Origin: Echinostoma caproni | Lineage: Eukaryota; Platyhelminthes; Trematoda; Plagiorchiida; Echinostomatidae | Reading direction: 5' to 3' | Assembly: GCA_900618425.1 (NCBI GenBank) | Contig: UZAN01039496.1 | Span: forward strand, 71,548-135,547 | Length of the DNA: 64,000 nucleotides | Shown: in pieces, positions 11,169 to 26,000 of the stretch | How positions within the stretch are numbered: position 1 is the stretch's first letter | Layout of the letters: each line of letters opens with the position of its first letter | Made by a program: the position numbers and the translations under genes | Notes under the pieces: model-generated | The model's input: only the letters and a program-made list of their open reading frames with translations | The model's database searches: none | Told to the model about the DNA's origin: nothing

Positions 11169-14100
11169 CTTCGTCACCTTGTACGAATGGCTAAATTAAT
11201 TTAGAGTAGCAAGAGTGCCTGGTGCCTCTGAACAATTGAATGGGCTAATCCAAGCTTGAAACTCTAAACATTACATAATTATAAACATTGGGAATAGGTA
11301 ACTGGAGTAACATACTTTTCATTGGTTCGGTTTATTTTATCTCAAAACTTCTAACCGATTTTCATACTACTTAATAGCATCGACTACTGACTAACATGGA
11401 ATGTCGCAATTCCTGGAATCTACACACTTTTTGGAGTTCTCGAGAAGTGCGACATAGTAGGAGCTTGGCTATATATATGTCATCTGTTATAAAAAACTCT
11501 GAGTGGAAGACCAAACAACGATAAATATTTTCCGTATTCTTGCATGTTATTTTCACTGAAATAAGAAATGCATTGACTTTCACTAGATTTTATTACAAAA
11601 TCCCACCAATCACTGCAAACTGGAATAGCCGAACACATCCCTAAGTAAGTGCGTGAATCAATGACTCAGCGCACACCACAGATCCCGACTGTATCACGTA
11701 AACCGACCTCGGTCATCGTTAGCCACTTGGTTGAAAGTGGACGGTTTTGTTATATCATCGCGACAAACATCTAATCGAGGCATTATCGATCGCTCACAAC
11801 AAACTCACGTTGAGTCCCAAATTGCATGACCGTTACTCTTGGCTTTCCTTGGCTGTAACCGATGGTGTGCACCACACACATAAACAGAGCACGTACACAA
11901 ACAAACGCACTTCCATACGAATAAACCGAATTTGATTTATAGAGTAACTTCATTTATCTATCTTGTGTAATGTTATACGTACACTAACAATGAGAGCATA
12001 CGAAACGAATTCCTCTAGCAGTGTTTGTCTTCTGACTTTTTCTCGTTTTTTTTCTTTTACTTCCTTTTATAGGACGTACAAAGATACAATTTTCAATTGA
12101 TTTGATTGTTCATGACATTTCCTAATAAATCTGATAGTTCCGAAACCTTAATCGGACTTCATACACTGGATGGATCTGTTCCGTTCCATTTATTTTATCG
12201 CGTTTATGGGATGCTCTTTCAGTAGGCTGTGATAATCAGTTTTGTGAACACAGAACTGGTTAGTCAAATCTTAGTGAGAGCACTCCAAATTAGGGTATAA
12301 TATCCGTTCAATCTACATTTCCTTTGGTATTGGTGAAATAGGAAAGAGAAAAAGATAATCGGCTTAATGTTCTTTGAGGTGTATGATACAATAAGATAAA
12401 TATTCAATAGCATTTTACATGGTGAATGTTTGGATTAGCCCATTCGGTTTTTCACAGACGGTCATTCACCAGACGCTGTTCATTATCTTAGATGCGGGTT
12501 TCACTCCTTGGTAGATCGTCAATTACCCAACTCCCCTCCCCCGTAGTTAAATGTATTCAAATGGTATCACTGGTTGATAAACGATGCACACGTTTACCTT
12601 ATTTTCTTCCGGGTGACATGGAATTGGGACTGTGGAATACAAAACCGACACAATTAGAGCTGAACTACTGATCCGTTATCAGTAGTTCCAAGAACAACCC
12701 GAAAATAACGGATAGCATCCATATGTTGAAATTGCTTAGTCATCAAAGCGGGTCATTTAAACGTTCAGATGAAATACTTTTGTTCCTATCCAATACGTTC
12801 ACATGAAGATGTAATTGATGCATCATGGAGCAAATACTTAGTATCATTATCTGTTACGAAACTAGAGATGAAGTCTACCGATCATTCGCCGATTGCATTA
12901 TTGTTATTGTTTTAGTAAAAGATTTCATTTCAAAATCGGTCCATAGCGTTCTAAATAATTATCTTAAAATGATCGAACTATGACTATTTCGATATGGTTA
13001 ATTTTACTGGAAACGTTTAAAACATAAGCCACAGTATTCTGGATCATGCGTAAATTGGTAGCAACAGACCACGGCAGTTTTATCGTAATTTTTTTCCTGA
13101 GATTACAATGGATCTTTTACAATTTTTCCAGTTTTCTTCAAAGAATTATATATTTCTGAAAACGTGTCTATCAATCACAAGCTGATGGTTTGTTCGGTTG
13201 TTTGTTGAACATTAAGTGAAGATAATCAGGACAATAATCTGGACTCTAATGATGTTGTTCTGTCTATCTGCCACTTCCGGATACTTATTAACTCACAATT
13301 TGGTTGACTAACAGGAACTGAATTGTTCGCTCCATTGTCTGTAATGTTTCAGACTCATATTTTTATTTGAGAAAAGAAAATGACTATGTAATTGTTGCAA
13401 TTTATAAATAAAGTTAAGCTGTCGAGAACGCTGATCACTAATTCAGGCACTCCATGAAGGATTCTGTGCGGTTGTCTCGGTGATTTCCTTCTTCATGAAT
13501 ACCCCCCTGGCCTTACATTATAACTATGGATTTCTTCATATTCTGATTAGATAACAAGATGTTTGTTTGCAATCATTCGCAAAGCGGTTATTAAAAAATC
13601 CCTTTTTGAGAGCCTTTTCGGGTAATGAGAAAAGAAACTCTGAATATTTACCAAAATTCATGTTTAGTACACTGTATACGTCATCTTTCCTGCTTCCTCT
13701 CGGGCACTCCACTTATTTAATTAGTTCTTATCTTGCATGACACGTGTTTGTTCATTGTAGCATGTAATTGACACTGCTTGGAAGTAATCCCGTGATGTCG
13801 TTTCAAAGCTGATCAGAAGTATTCGGTGAGTTTCACGCCCTCCTACAAATATTTCCATCCACTCAATTTCCATTGAATAAAACCGCTATTCCTACTGTTG
13901 AATGGCTGTCAGTTAGTAATAAAACCTCAAAAAGTAGTTCCAGTTTGCGTTCCACAAACTTTTACTTTAAACGTTTATCGTGCTCCAGCTGCCCTGTATA
14001 TTTTATAGGTACTGAGATAAGCAAAATACTACAAGTGTTCCTTTGTTTTATCGAATAACAGTCGTAAATGCTTGTCCATGTAACTAGAATGCATAAAAAG

Positions 14101-15040
14101 CACGTCTTGGAAGATGTTTCCAGAATTAAAATAGACCCTTTTTAGAAATAGCGATATCATACGGATCCACCACACTAATCAATAAAAATTTGATTATTTT
14201 TCTCACATTTGGCTTCTAACAGTTCCCAATTCCAAGTTAGTGAAAAAGCAATGAACCTTCGAAAATGAGCAGGAACGAGCTAAATGTGGCACTTGATGTC
14301 TCACTTGAATAAAAATTCACAAACAATTCACAGTGCTGTGAGGTTTCGTTTCAAGCTATTCGCATCTGGTCGTGAACTAAACATCCTAGAGATTTCAAAA
14401 TTAAATTTGTTTTTAAGTGCTCACGTTTACGGATGCTTGGCAAGCTGGTTTTGTGATAAACTGTTTCTCCAATTTCCGTCGTATGAATCAATCGCTACTG
14501 TCAGACCAGCTAACGATTTCTGGCTCTCCATTTGCCACAAGGGAGATAAGGATGTAGGGGAAAATATTATTGGCCGAGCAGAATGGAATCGACTGAAAGT
14601 CAATCACGCGTGTTTGGATCTGACCACGTGTCAAATTGCAAGTCGATGGTTCATTTATTTCTCGTTAGACAATACAAACAACTAATGTGGAAGAAAAATA
14701 TTTCATAGATACATATATGTGGATCGGTAGATTATACATGGAACACAAATAACCAAACAGGAAAATTAGGTGTTTTTCGCAAAGGTGCCCAAAACGTTTT
14801 ATTGGAAAGTGAATAACTGTGATTGACGTTGTGGGGCATAAGTTTGAACGTCAACATGAATTGGGAAATTCATAAGTAGGAAATGGCCTACGGTAGAGAA
14901 CAACATAAAGTGTGTGTTATCTACCATATAAATCGGGGAGTGAAGTTTTGATCGAAAAACTCAAATTCTTGGGTTTCCAGTTCCTTTAGTGATTAACAGT
15001 TATAAGAAAAGATTCTATTACACAAAAAAAGTGATTTCAA
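11169..15040. other. No recognisable gene
   Basis: About 3.9 kb without a family I know. The longest open frame is 133 codons on the plus strand at 14284-14685, in AT-rich surroundings. It has no known motif and I could not see conserved splice or initiation context, so I leave it uncalled. A T-rich run lies around 12030-12070. Nothing else stands out. Confidence 0.5.
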
Positions 15041-17000
15041 GTTATAGGAGTGAGGCCCATAAACCTGAGGAGGAATTTAAGGATACATATTTGTGATAGA
15101 TTCACTTTTATTTAGCCGTTGATTGAAAGGGATGGATGATGTAGGTAGGTGAAATGACGGTGAAGAAAGAAATGTTCCACAACTTTCTCGTCACTGCGGA
15201 AATAGCATGGCCACGCTTCAATCGTGCGGGATATAGAAACAGCCACTTAATTAAAGTGACTGTTTGATTGAAATAAGAGTGACATAAAGATGTTAGGCAG
15301 ATACGTACGGATGAAACAAAATACAAAATTGAGATGACGATGCAGACATCATACGATACGGAAGCTGGAAGTTCATAATGGCGCATGGAGAGGATGACCT
15401 GAGGTTTTTTAAACACGATCAAGTGGAGGTAGTGACAAAAGTGAGATACTACAGCAAACAACGTTGTGTGATTCATAGCGTGTGCTCTCTCGGGCTGTCT
15501 CACGCAGGGGGTGTACAGAGATGTGCAACAGGATTTCTCTCGACTCATATTCTAGCAGCTGAAGACGATACGGGGCTTTGTGGGCGACGAAGAACGGAGG
15601 AATACGTTGATAGGGTGTCGGAATGACCGAAATATGGGGTGGCAACCAAAACACTAGCAGACATCCTCCGTGGACCGCGGTTTAAGATAAGCCTAGAAGG
15701 TAAAGCAAATAAGAAATTATGAAGCAAGACGGTCCATTGAGGTTCAAGCATTCATGATAAAATATGAATGGCATGGTTACCAAGCGTTACTACTGCAATA
15801 TTCGGAAACGGGGTAAATATGTTTTCCACAATGGAAGTGGACGGAAGAAACGCCGTGCGGAGGAAAAAACGAAAACAATATTACGTGTTACGAGTAAGGA
15901 GCTGTAGATACACTATGGAAGGGAGGAGTTTTAAAGAGGGATTCTATAGAAAACAAAGTGTGTAATAACTGAGAGGAAAGGAAGTAAAACGAATCTGGGT
16001 GGGTATGTTTCATTTTTGTGAGATTTATATATGAGAGATCGCCATCCACACCTAGGACCAGAAGACAGTTGTTAAGCAATACTGTCGTTGGAACCCAAAA
16101 TGTAGGTGTATCCATTATCGAATGCAAGAGAGAGACTGTCATTACACGACGGCAACAAAGAACGTTGGTGGAGAGGTATAAAACAGAACAATTTACGGTT
16201 CCACCATCAGCGAATGCATCTATTTGGTTAGCAATCAAGGAAATCAGCTCTTCAATGAAAAAGAAAGATCGAGCGAATAACAACACATAACCTTGAGCTG
16301 TTGGTATTCACAATACATGGCCTAATGAGATTCTAGAGTACTATCAACTCAGGCGTAGATATTAGCGTGTCATAGAGAAATCTTTTAATCAATGATACAA
16401 GCGCTGAGTAAAACCCAAAACGGAGGGATTGTAGTTCGATATAAAAATGCCTGAAAGAGGTCAAGCAAAACTAGAAGAGGTTTGCCGTAATTGTTGTGCG
16501 CAGTTAAACAAGAGGCTAAGGCTGGCGGATAACTGGGGGAAAGGAAGAAGCATTGACATTCATTAAGGAGTCCCTTGCAGTATACATACATTACTCAGGA
16601 AGAATAGTTCTTTTTACTCTCTAATTGATTAGAATAAAGTGTTGGTGACGATAGACGTTGGGGTTGGAAGGATAACTAAGTTGGAAGTGGGAGGGATCAC
16701 ATTTTCAAAAATTAGGAGCGGATAAGACTAAAGAGAAATATAAAGCAAACTACTTAGTAGAGAGGTTAAAATTCAGGCTCACGTAGAATAATAAGTCAAA
16801 TATCATTCCGGCTGAGTGATTCATTGCCGTCGAATGACAACAGAACATGTTTGATCTTCCGTTCCGGACAAAGAGGTAACAAAGTCTAGCCATCATGCAG
16901 AAGGTGGATAGGGTTAATGAGGAATTGAGAAGAGTAGATTTGGAGACAATCTGGGTAAAATCCTCTGCTTCCTAGATTAAGAGAGAATAAAGGACTAAAG
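15040..17000 (-). pseudogene. Possible very old non-LTR retrotransposon, antisense
   Basis: The plus strand is unusually purine-rich here, so the minus strand reads as pyrimidine-rich. Minus-strand frames contain two hints in the expected order. Near 16470 there is KPLLVLLDLFQAF, which resembles the first catalytic block of non-LTR reverse transcriptases (xLLDLSxAFD), with the Asp missing. Near 15120-15220 there is KRGHAIS, then RKLWNISFF, then ISPTYIIHPFQS, which resembles the RGHS...WNSLP...SPT-F+ end of CR1/jockey-like ORF2 proteins, as in the clearer copy at 48345. Everything between is broken by stops and frameshifts. This is a weak assignment resting on spacing, polarity and two short matches; ordinary pyrimidine-rich DNA is the alternative. 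Confidence 0.35.
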
Positions 17001-20000
17001 TTGAAGCGTGCCAACCTGATAAAACACAAAAGTTTTCAGCTACCGGTTGAAGACGGGACCAATCCTTCTGGTTGTAACGTATGACATTTAACAAACATTT
17101 GCTTTGAATCGATACAAAACAGCGACGAGACTGGGGAGCTGACGATTGCCCCGGGTCTCTGACAAAAAGCTATGACCTTTGAGCACGACAATATGCACGG
17201 ATCTTGGTATAGAGGGAAATGAAGTATTGCATCCGTTGGAGAAAAAACTCTGTGAAACTAGAAACAAAATTTGGGCAGAAATGATTTCAAGTGTAAAGAA
17301 TCTACCCCACAGTCATGCCGCCAAAGTGAGTCTCGATAACAGAGACTGGGAAAATAATGTGGATTGAATGTCTGCTGAAATAGAACAATGATTCCCTAAC
17401 CCAAGAGGACGACTCGTGAAGTAAGTAATCTAATTGTTAAAGTTGTTCGCCACAGTAAATGATTACCCTTGCTCAATCATTATAATCTGTTTCGGTCAAA
17501 TGTACCATTCAACCCTGTGGACAACAATGAATTGTCCACGAATGGTGAACGGGTAGGTGGGAGCATCACAATGCGATTTTTTAATGCCTGATGACAAGGT
17601 GGTCACTGCTAAGAGAACTGTACAAAACAAAAATAGTGTTCAGTAGTATGGACTCAGAACTTAAGCCAGATCAACTGAAAATCTGCAATCGATAAATCCA
17701 GTTGCATGGTTGCGGTTATTTTTCAGGGGCAGGCACAAACGCCAGCTTTGGACCAAAGGCATATATATCTGTACAGAGAGAGAAGTAGTGTTCAGGAAAC
17801 GACAGCTTTGCTTTCCGGTTGGTTTTCAAACTGCGAATGTTTGTAAATGACAAATTGAGTATGCAGAGATGGAATCTCCCTCGTTTGCATTATTTAAAAT
17901 CAATTTCGAAAGGATTGCATGAAACGTATCCAAGGGACTTGGAGTGGCCAACTTCATAACTCAACCATAAAAGGATGGTGGTACAAACTTTGGGAAACGG
18001 CAGAACTGTCTTGTACCGCTAATACTGAATAGCAGCACAGGACAAATACAAGACCAGTGATGTTTACCATCAGGCAAAGAATAAACGTTTTCCATCATAA
18101 AAATGAGAACTAGGCCACCTAATAGTCTAGACCGGTTAAAATCTTGTAGTTCTAAGAACATCACTACGTGTGATGAAATATCAAATGGATTTCTCGAAAT
18201 TACATTCGTTGTAGAGGTTAATCAGCTACGATTTACCGCGAGGTGCAGTACGGGTTGCATGAACAAATGTGTCACGAGAAATAATACTGAATCGTGCTTA
18301 GATTGATGTTTGATGAACTTTCATGTCGGTTTGTCTGTTTCACAACGGACTGTATCCCGGAGGGGATTTGAGCTGGTTCAGCAAGTCAGTGATCAAGTAT
18401 ACATCCGTAGCAAGGTGTCCGTAAAAACCGGAATTATCATTTTGGCGTTTGTCTTTTGTTTTGACGTGAACCAGCTATACTTACAACCACTGCATGAGGT
18501 TTGGCGCCACAAACCGCACGTTTATAAGTAAAACCCAAGTGAGTATATTTATGTTCGACCAACTCGAACCTTCAGATGATTGGACAAAATAGTGCATACA
18601 GTGGACCTTAACAAATAGCCTCTGGGGATTTTCCTCATAAAATCAGAGTAGCTTATTATACACGAATTTCTTTACCACGAAATATCCTTCAGAAATTGAT
18701 TTAAGCATTCAGTAACGCTTGCTATTTTGATGCGATTACTTGTTCTCCATTACTGGCTGTTCATGAAAAATTAAAATTATTAAACCCTCATAACAATCGG
18801 TTCAGTGTCACCATCAGGTATATTCTGAGACTGTGTTCTACTTTATTCCGCAGGCTGAAATTTATGCAGCGCGGAAAATCGATTATGGTATTCAAGCACA
18901 TGTCATCAATCCGACCATAAAGATGATTAAAATCACTAGTTTACCGCCCAGGTTAGTAGATAATTAATAACTTATGCATATGTGTGAATAAACGGAGCCT
19001 AATATGCTAACTGCACCGGTTAGCTGGTAACACCCATAGTTGTATATTGTATCACTCCTATATAGAGACAAGAACCCGTAGACAATAGATAACGAAAGTT
19101 GATTACACAGTGAGAGAGGGCGAGATGAGCGGGAATATTGAATAGTTTTTGATCGTCATGATGCGAAAAACGGCACGTTGTGTTTTCCTATAATGGGGTT
19201 TTCTCACTTTGATGAAGTGTTCAACAACTGTTGAAATTAAAATGATGACTTCACAAGGAAGTGAAACACCGTTTTTACAGAACTATGAAAAATTATACAA
19301 CTATCTTTTCTTTGAATAGAAAACGTATTTGTTCGTAAACAGGAATCTCTCGAAAAGGGCTTTCTTTGGTAACAAGGAAGCGGAAGTTAAGCGATACCTT
19401 AGGATTCGAATGTCCGACTCCGAGAGAATGCGGTCTAAACTGAAAATGTTTCGTCACTGCTGGAGACGACATCGCAGATGCCTGCCAAAGCTCGCATTGC
19501 TTTTTCAACCCAAAAGAATCCCCCGTAGTTCAGTGGGCCAAACTTTGTACAGGCTGTTTCGTGTTAAAATAACATATTAAACTACCGACAATCTTGCTTA
19601 AAACAGTATTTTGTACTGATCACTACATGAAAGAGAGCACAACGGAGAACCAGTAAAGTACTTGCACTTCTTTGTATCGGCAAAAGGTTTCTATTACCAA
19701 TTTAATTAAACCTATCCCTGATTACCAGTAACTGCCTTTTACGCTATTTTATTTTCGACAGTGACGTAAAACGCGTGCTATCCGATACTTTCTGCCGATC
19801 TTTACACTTTCACATATGTTGTTTTTGGCTGTTCCAGAGTCTGAATCATGCGCAAGTAAGTAGGTGAGTTTAATTTAAAAAACCAAACCAATTTACTAGT
19901 TGCTTGAATTAAGCAAAAAGCATTTTTCAGCTGCTGCAGCATTGTTTGTTCAACTTCGATTCCAAATATGATTTCTGACAATTATAAGTGCAGGAGAAAA

Positions 20001-23000
20001 TAAATACTTGATTGGTTAGTCGCGTTACTGTGGTAACTTTGAAAACTCCAATGCACTCCACGGTTGCATTATTTTTCTTTCAGCTCATATTGAACGTTTT
20101 TTCAGCCTCACTAGTGTATTGGAACCTGTTGTGGATATTGTGCGGTTCTGATCAAACGAAGCCCTAGCACTTGCAAGTGATTCCTCCATTGAGTGGGATT
20201 TAACCCCTTGATGTGCATGAAGAGACTATTTGTCTGCGTGCTAAACCTATTTTGGACTTAAAAACACGGGGTGTAGATAGATGAGAATAATTCATGATCT
20301 AATGTCTTTTCTCAGTTGAATAATAAGACACGTGATGAATAGGAAAACAAAGGAGCAACAGATGCATCGTAGAATTCCAAACACAGAGGGTCACAAATCT
20401 TTATGCATACATTTTTGTGAGTGCTGTAGTTTGAACGTGGGTCATCGATCCTGAGTAAGAGAACAACAACCAATCGGTTTTGCGTGTGTGCAAAACAAAT
20501 ACAGTTTACTTTCTATCAAAATTGTAAAGGAAAACAAAGAAAGGTCTGCAATCAGCTTTACAGAATTGAAAAATTCAAATAGCGTCATATAGCACGAAAC
20601 CGGGTTATCGACTAGACACGGAGTTGAACATACTGCACACGTGAAAATGTGAATATTGCGCTGTCAGACAACAACTAAACACGATCAAATGTTACCGTTC
20701 TGGGAGGAACTGATGGTACAAGGTCAAACTGTGTGAATGCTGGATGTGAATCTTGAAGAAATGTTTGCACAAGATACACCATTAACTGAAACTAGGATTA
20801 CAATGATCATGGCCATCCACACAACTGCATGTGTGAACTGGTTGACTACCTGAACTAACCGGAACAGATCAAGCAACAAAACAAGTATTCTGTGTATTAC
20901 TGAGCCAAATGAACCGATTGATTGTATCAGTTAACCGGTGATTGACGAAATATGGCAATCAGAAGTTTTAAACATCGATTTACCCGCTATCCAGCGCTCT
21001 ACAACACCAAGCCAGATGAGACCTTTTATGACCAAAATTTGCATTGCACTACGTGCCATTGAACTCTCGTGTGAATGGGGGTAAATGAGAAATCGATTTT
21101 GTTTTCTCGTCTCCCTTTGTACACACACATACGCACGCTTCAGCAATGGAAACGTTTCGCAAATCAATCAATTTTGTTGTTGGGACGCGCTGTTTAAAGT
21201 TGATAAATGATCACCGATATGCCTTCTATTTTTAGCCATGTGTTTCATACGACTACAGTTGCGCACGTCACTGGATGAATATATTGATTGTCTGGTTATG
21301 GGAATCTGGACAGCTTAATTAGATTGCAATGTGGCAAACGCTGATAAGATTATAAACCAATATACGTTTTGGGTAATCTTTATATCAATCTTTAGAATTT
21401 GAATATAATTTGAAATATCCCACCCCACCATTTGGGATGACATCGATTCAGATCTAATGATCGCTTTTTGCAGGGCACATCAAAATAACTAATTACGGAT
21501 CTTAATTGTCATCATCAATACGACGTTCAATGTTAAAACGGCAATGCCTCTGGATTTCAAAACAAAGATATCAGAGTGCGTACAACGTATTTGCGCAATA
21601 AAATTTCACAGCTAATTCTTAGAGGTCTCACATCCGCCAAAATACTTGAGCCATGCGTGGGAGATTTCGTTAGAGAAACTTTGTGTGTGCGTTGTGGGAA
21701 AGTTCAGCACGAGGGGACGGAAGTACTACTACTTCAGCGTTGTGCGGGTCATTTATTTTTCTCACATTCTGTGTGATTTTGGGGTATGAAAATATCACAG
21801 GCAATGCTCAAATTCCACTCCCTGTCGTCCCATCTAGGGAGGCTAGAAGTTTGTTTTGTTCAATAACTTTATGAAGGATTTCTCTGGTTATTGTGCTGAA
21901 ATGATTGAATGTATCAGTTAATCATAAATTACAGGATAATTGTCTGCAAATGCTCAATTGTTGACATCGTGAGATTGTTCACTACTCTAATGAGAGATAG
22001 TAATTGAATAAATGGAATTTGCAGTGGCTCCTAATTACACCATTAGAATTCCTGATATGTGACTTACTGCAAATGAAAAATTTCAAATTAAAAGGCAGAA
22101 TAGTTAAAACACGCAAACGATCGCATCAAAATTAGTGTTCGCTTTGATTGTAAAAGACATAGATTCTTTAGGAGTCAATTGTCTTTTGGCTCAGCCTTTC
22201 ATGACGGATTGCTGGTCGGTATTACGGCCATGGGAAATTGACAACTTGCAAAAGTGTTTCTTTTGGCACAGCATCATCGGCAGATTTCCTTCACGGTCCA
22301 TTGAACTGCCTATTGGACCTTGGACACTGGAACTGATTCACGTATGTAAGAATCGGAACTCTTCGCGCTATCGAGTTGGTTAAAACTGGCTCCGTTTACA
22401 ATTTCGCTGATGTGCAGATCCCGTTTTCCGAACAATTCAGATGCATATAAACTGTCAAGTGTGATAGCAATGGTGCTGCTGTTGCCCTTTTCGTCAGGCA
22501 CAAAGCCGGATCAGATCAAAAGGAATTGGATGACACTTGAGTTTGATTCCACAATGGGCACTAATTTCGGTTCAGCATTAATCTGTCACAAATAAATGGC
22601 ATGACTGTATGCATAGGATTGCACTGGGGTACGGCGAATTAGTTTGGATGGTAAATGATTGCCATACAAAAATAGTGATACATTGGTCGAGAATCCTAAG
22701 TTGTCTTCCAATTTCCTTACATGTTTCACTGTGTTTGTAACAAACATTTGGTAAGTATAGAAACACGGTTTATCTGCATGCTCCCTAGAGACTGCATGAG
22801 TTGTAATAGGATGAAACGGACTTTCTGAAATTGTAATATATTCCTGTACCTGAATCAAATGTCCCATTGTGGGATACCTGCTAATGTGTCCGCCTTGATT
22901 GGTCGATGAGCACATGAAATGTATCGTCAGTTCGAACGATTTTTCTGAATTTTTCATTTTCCACAGCATCAGGTGAATGAAAATTAGTAAGCAGTGGTTA

Positions 23001-26000
23001 GCGTCAATTTTTGTCGTATTGTTCCCATGGAAGGTAAAGGAACGTTTGCAATGTTTACTCGTATCCCTATCTGAAAAACAGGTGTTTTTTCTCCAGGGTC
23101 AAAATATAACGAAGCAGGAAGCACCCTTGACTGCAATTCACAAATAATTTGGCGCAACAGACGACGGTCGAAAGAATCTTAGTTCGATAAAGGCATATTG
23201 TACTTAGCTGATACAGTTCGTGCTCGCGTGATCTTCAGGAGCAAGTAAAAATTGGCCGAGCTTATCCTTAGTAACGTTATTCGCTATCACAGAAAGGTTT
23301 GTTTACTTGTTTGACTGCATATCTCCGTATTCATAACCAGATCAGGAATACAATACCCCATAGACAGATGACACATAACTGCCATTTTCGTTTGTTTCAC
23401 ACGTGTGCACTATTGGAAACTATGTATTTATAGTTGACTGAATGTGCATGAGAGAGAGGTGGGGGTGGGAGATTGGGACCACTTCACAAATGGTTATCTC
23501 TTTTCCACGTAAGATCCAGTGCTATTCACCTCACTTTCTCATACCTCTCACAGCTTGGGTGATGCATACCTTGGAGTTGCCTACAAAAGGGTATTCGTAT
23601 ACACGGAATGGCAAAAATTATAACGATAGGCGGCAAGGAACTGCATAATTATCAAACAATTATAACGTCTGTTCGTGGAAATCACTGCTTCAAACATCGG
23701 GAAACTGATGCACGTTCAAACGATCAGAAATGTTTTGGCAACAGTCCTGAAAAGGAACAATGAAAGGGATCCAAAAAATGTCTTATGGATCTCATCAGAA
23801 GTGCGAATGCATCGACCTAGTTGAGCCAATGAGGAATCTGTTCATTCAGTTCCTCAAGGTGAGCGTATTTTTGCAAGAAATGGTTTGTTGCATCAATAGC
23901 AACAAATCCCTAGTTCGTTAAAGAACAATTACTAAAGTATATATAGGTATTAATGGAAATCTTGCAACACGTTGGGTTTTATCAGTTTGAATGACGAAAC
24001 TCCACTCAGTAGAAAAAGCCTCAAAAGAATTTATTATGAATATTAAACAGGCATGATATTTTTTCCATATAGTTTGTGCCATTCTTGAGCATTCCTGAGT
24101 CAGTCACTTTGGCATGGAGGCAACAAATCTGACCATCAAATTACATTTGCCAGTTTTCTCTTAGAGTTGTCACAACCTGGCCACTGACAACCGCTGTCGA
24201 GCTGATAAGCTAATTTATGTTTCCACTAAAGAAAAATGTTTCTTTTCCCTCATTTCGTTCAGATTTGCACTGATGGGTGGTAAGGGAATGATTTCAATTC
24301 GGAATTTGTCAATCCAAGAACTGTATCAGTCTGAGAAATTATATATAGATTCATGAGTGGTTATGGTATCTGGTTGATTGCCGGGGAAATTTGTTCTATT
24401 AATTTGTCTCAATGTTTTTCGGTTTGTCTCTGGATGTGAGTCTCGTTTTTTGTTTCCACATGGCAATAACCATATTGGCGAGGAGCCTAATTGCGTTCGC
24501 CTTTTCCTAGGACGTCCAAAATACATCCTTCGTCAGTACTCATAATCAATCTTTAACAATATGAGTTTTGTGCATGCTGATGTAATTCTCTTTAATATCA
24601 ACGGAAACGCCGCATTGATTTAACGCATAAGGGTCTGCCAGATGTCAATCTCATCGTTCCTTATAAGAGAAATATACTTTAATTATAACTGTCATAATAC
24701 TCCGTAGGTAAAGATAAGAGAGTTTCGATACAGTTTATAGCCCAAAATGAAATTGTTAATGCAACGACGAATAAAGTGTACTGGCCGATGTTGTTCATCC
24801 CCCCGCCCCGCACCACTCTTCTCATGGCCAAGATCAAACAGCTTTCACGTGGACTTCAGTTATTAAGAAGCGGTAAGACAAGATGCAAAAGAGACTTTAT
24901 TGCTCGATCTAAGTTCATCAATTAACTGTGAACAACTGTTACTTTGTCTGTAACTGAACAGTTGGCAAGTCAATCAGAATAGGAGTTCATCAATTGATGT
25001 GATGCATTCATGGGCACTTTCTATCTCAATCCTTCATTGACCTCACTCCCGTTAGAGGAATAAGGTGCCTATGCACTAATCATGACCGTCACCTATAAAT
25101 GTGACATCGCTGAAGGTTGGCGACGGTTTTCTAAGACAGAGGCTTAAATTCCAAACCAGAAGAACATTTGGCTACCATGAATACTCACAATTTTCCATCT
25201 AAGATGATGAGCCTGGTATTACTAAGTCGTTTTTTGTATATTTTCCTAAGCAAAGCATGCTCAAGGTTACCAGAAAAAATTTAATCATTTTACAATCTCT
25301 GCTCACTTTCAGAAAACCAAAGTGATGAATGTAATGATGCATGCCCTTCATTGAATAGAAAATTAGGTTTCGTGATATGGTAGCTGGTACATATTTTCCG
25401 GTCGATTATGTGGCCAAGTGCAAACAAAATGGAAGGGAGATAACCACAAAACATTAATTTTGGTTTGAATTTTCGTTGATCACAATGTGAATTGTTAGAC
25501 TGAGTTGACAAACTATGTGGAACATTCATTATACATATTTGAATATTAATTACCACCCGGTTAAAATCTGACTAAATGTTGAGAGATGTAAAGATCCTGA
25601 ATTGCAAGGTTCCACAGAGCTGTAGCATGAATGCTTGGGTGATCCACGGGATACATAGTCAGTCGAAGTATATTGACTTACGCACTGTAGTATTCGGATA
25701 AGTGATTCAGTTGTTTTTTTCAGGTTATTCAAACAGACAGCGTAATCGTGTTATTGTTTCTTCTGATCATTAAAGTCAATTCAGACAGCTATTATGAAAG
25801 AAAACAAATTTCGGAACGATCATCTGGAACTTGGACATAACCATCTGTTTAGGTGAAGCAATTAACAGTCGTTGTAGAGGTTGTCTTTTGTTTACTTATT
25901 CATCATTCATCACTATAAGAGTTTTATAATTTTTTGAGAGAACGCACTCATTTATTCCCCGATTCGTAAGATCATTTTTCACTTGCAAGATTCTGTGAGG

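Noticed and set aside
14284..14685. 133-codon plus-strand open frame as a gene
   Set aside because: No motif or family resemblance, and frames of this size arise by chance in a 64-kb window read six ways.
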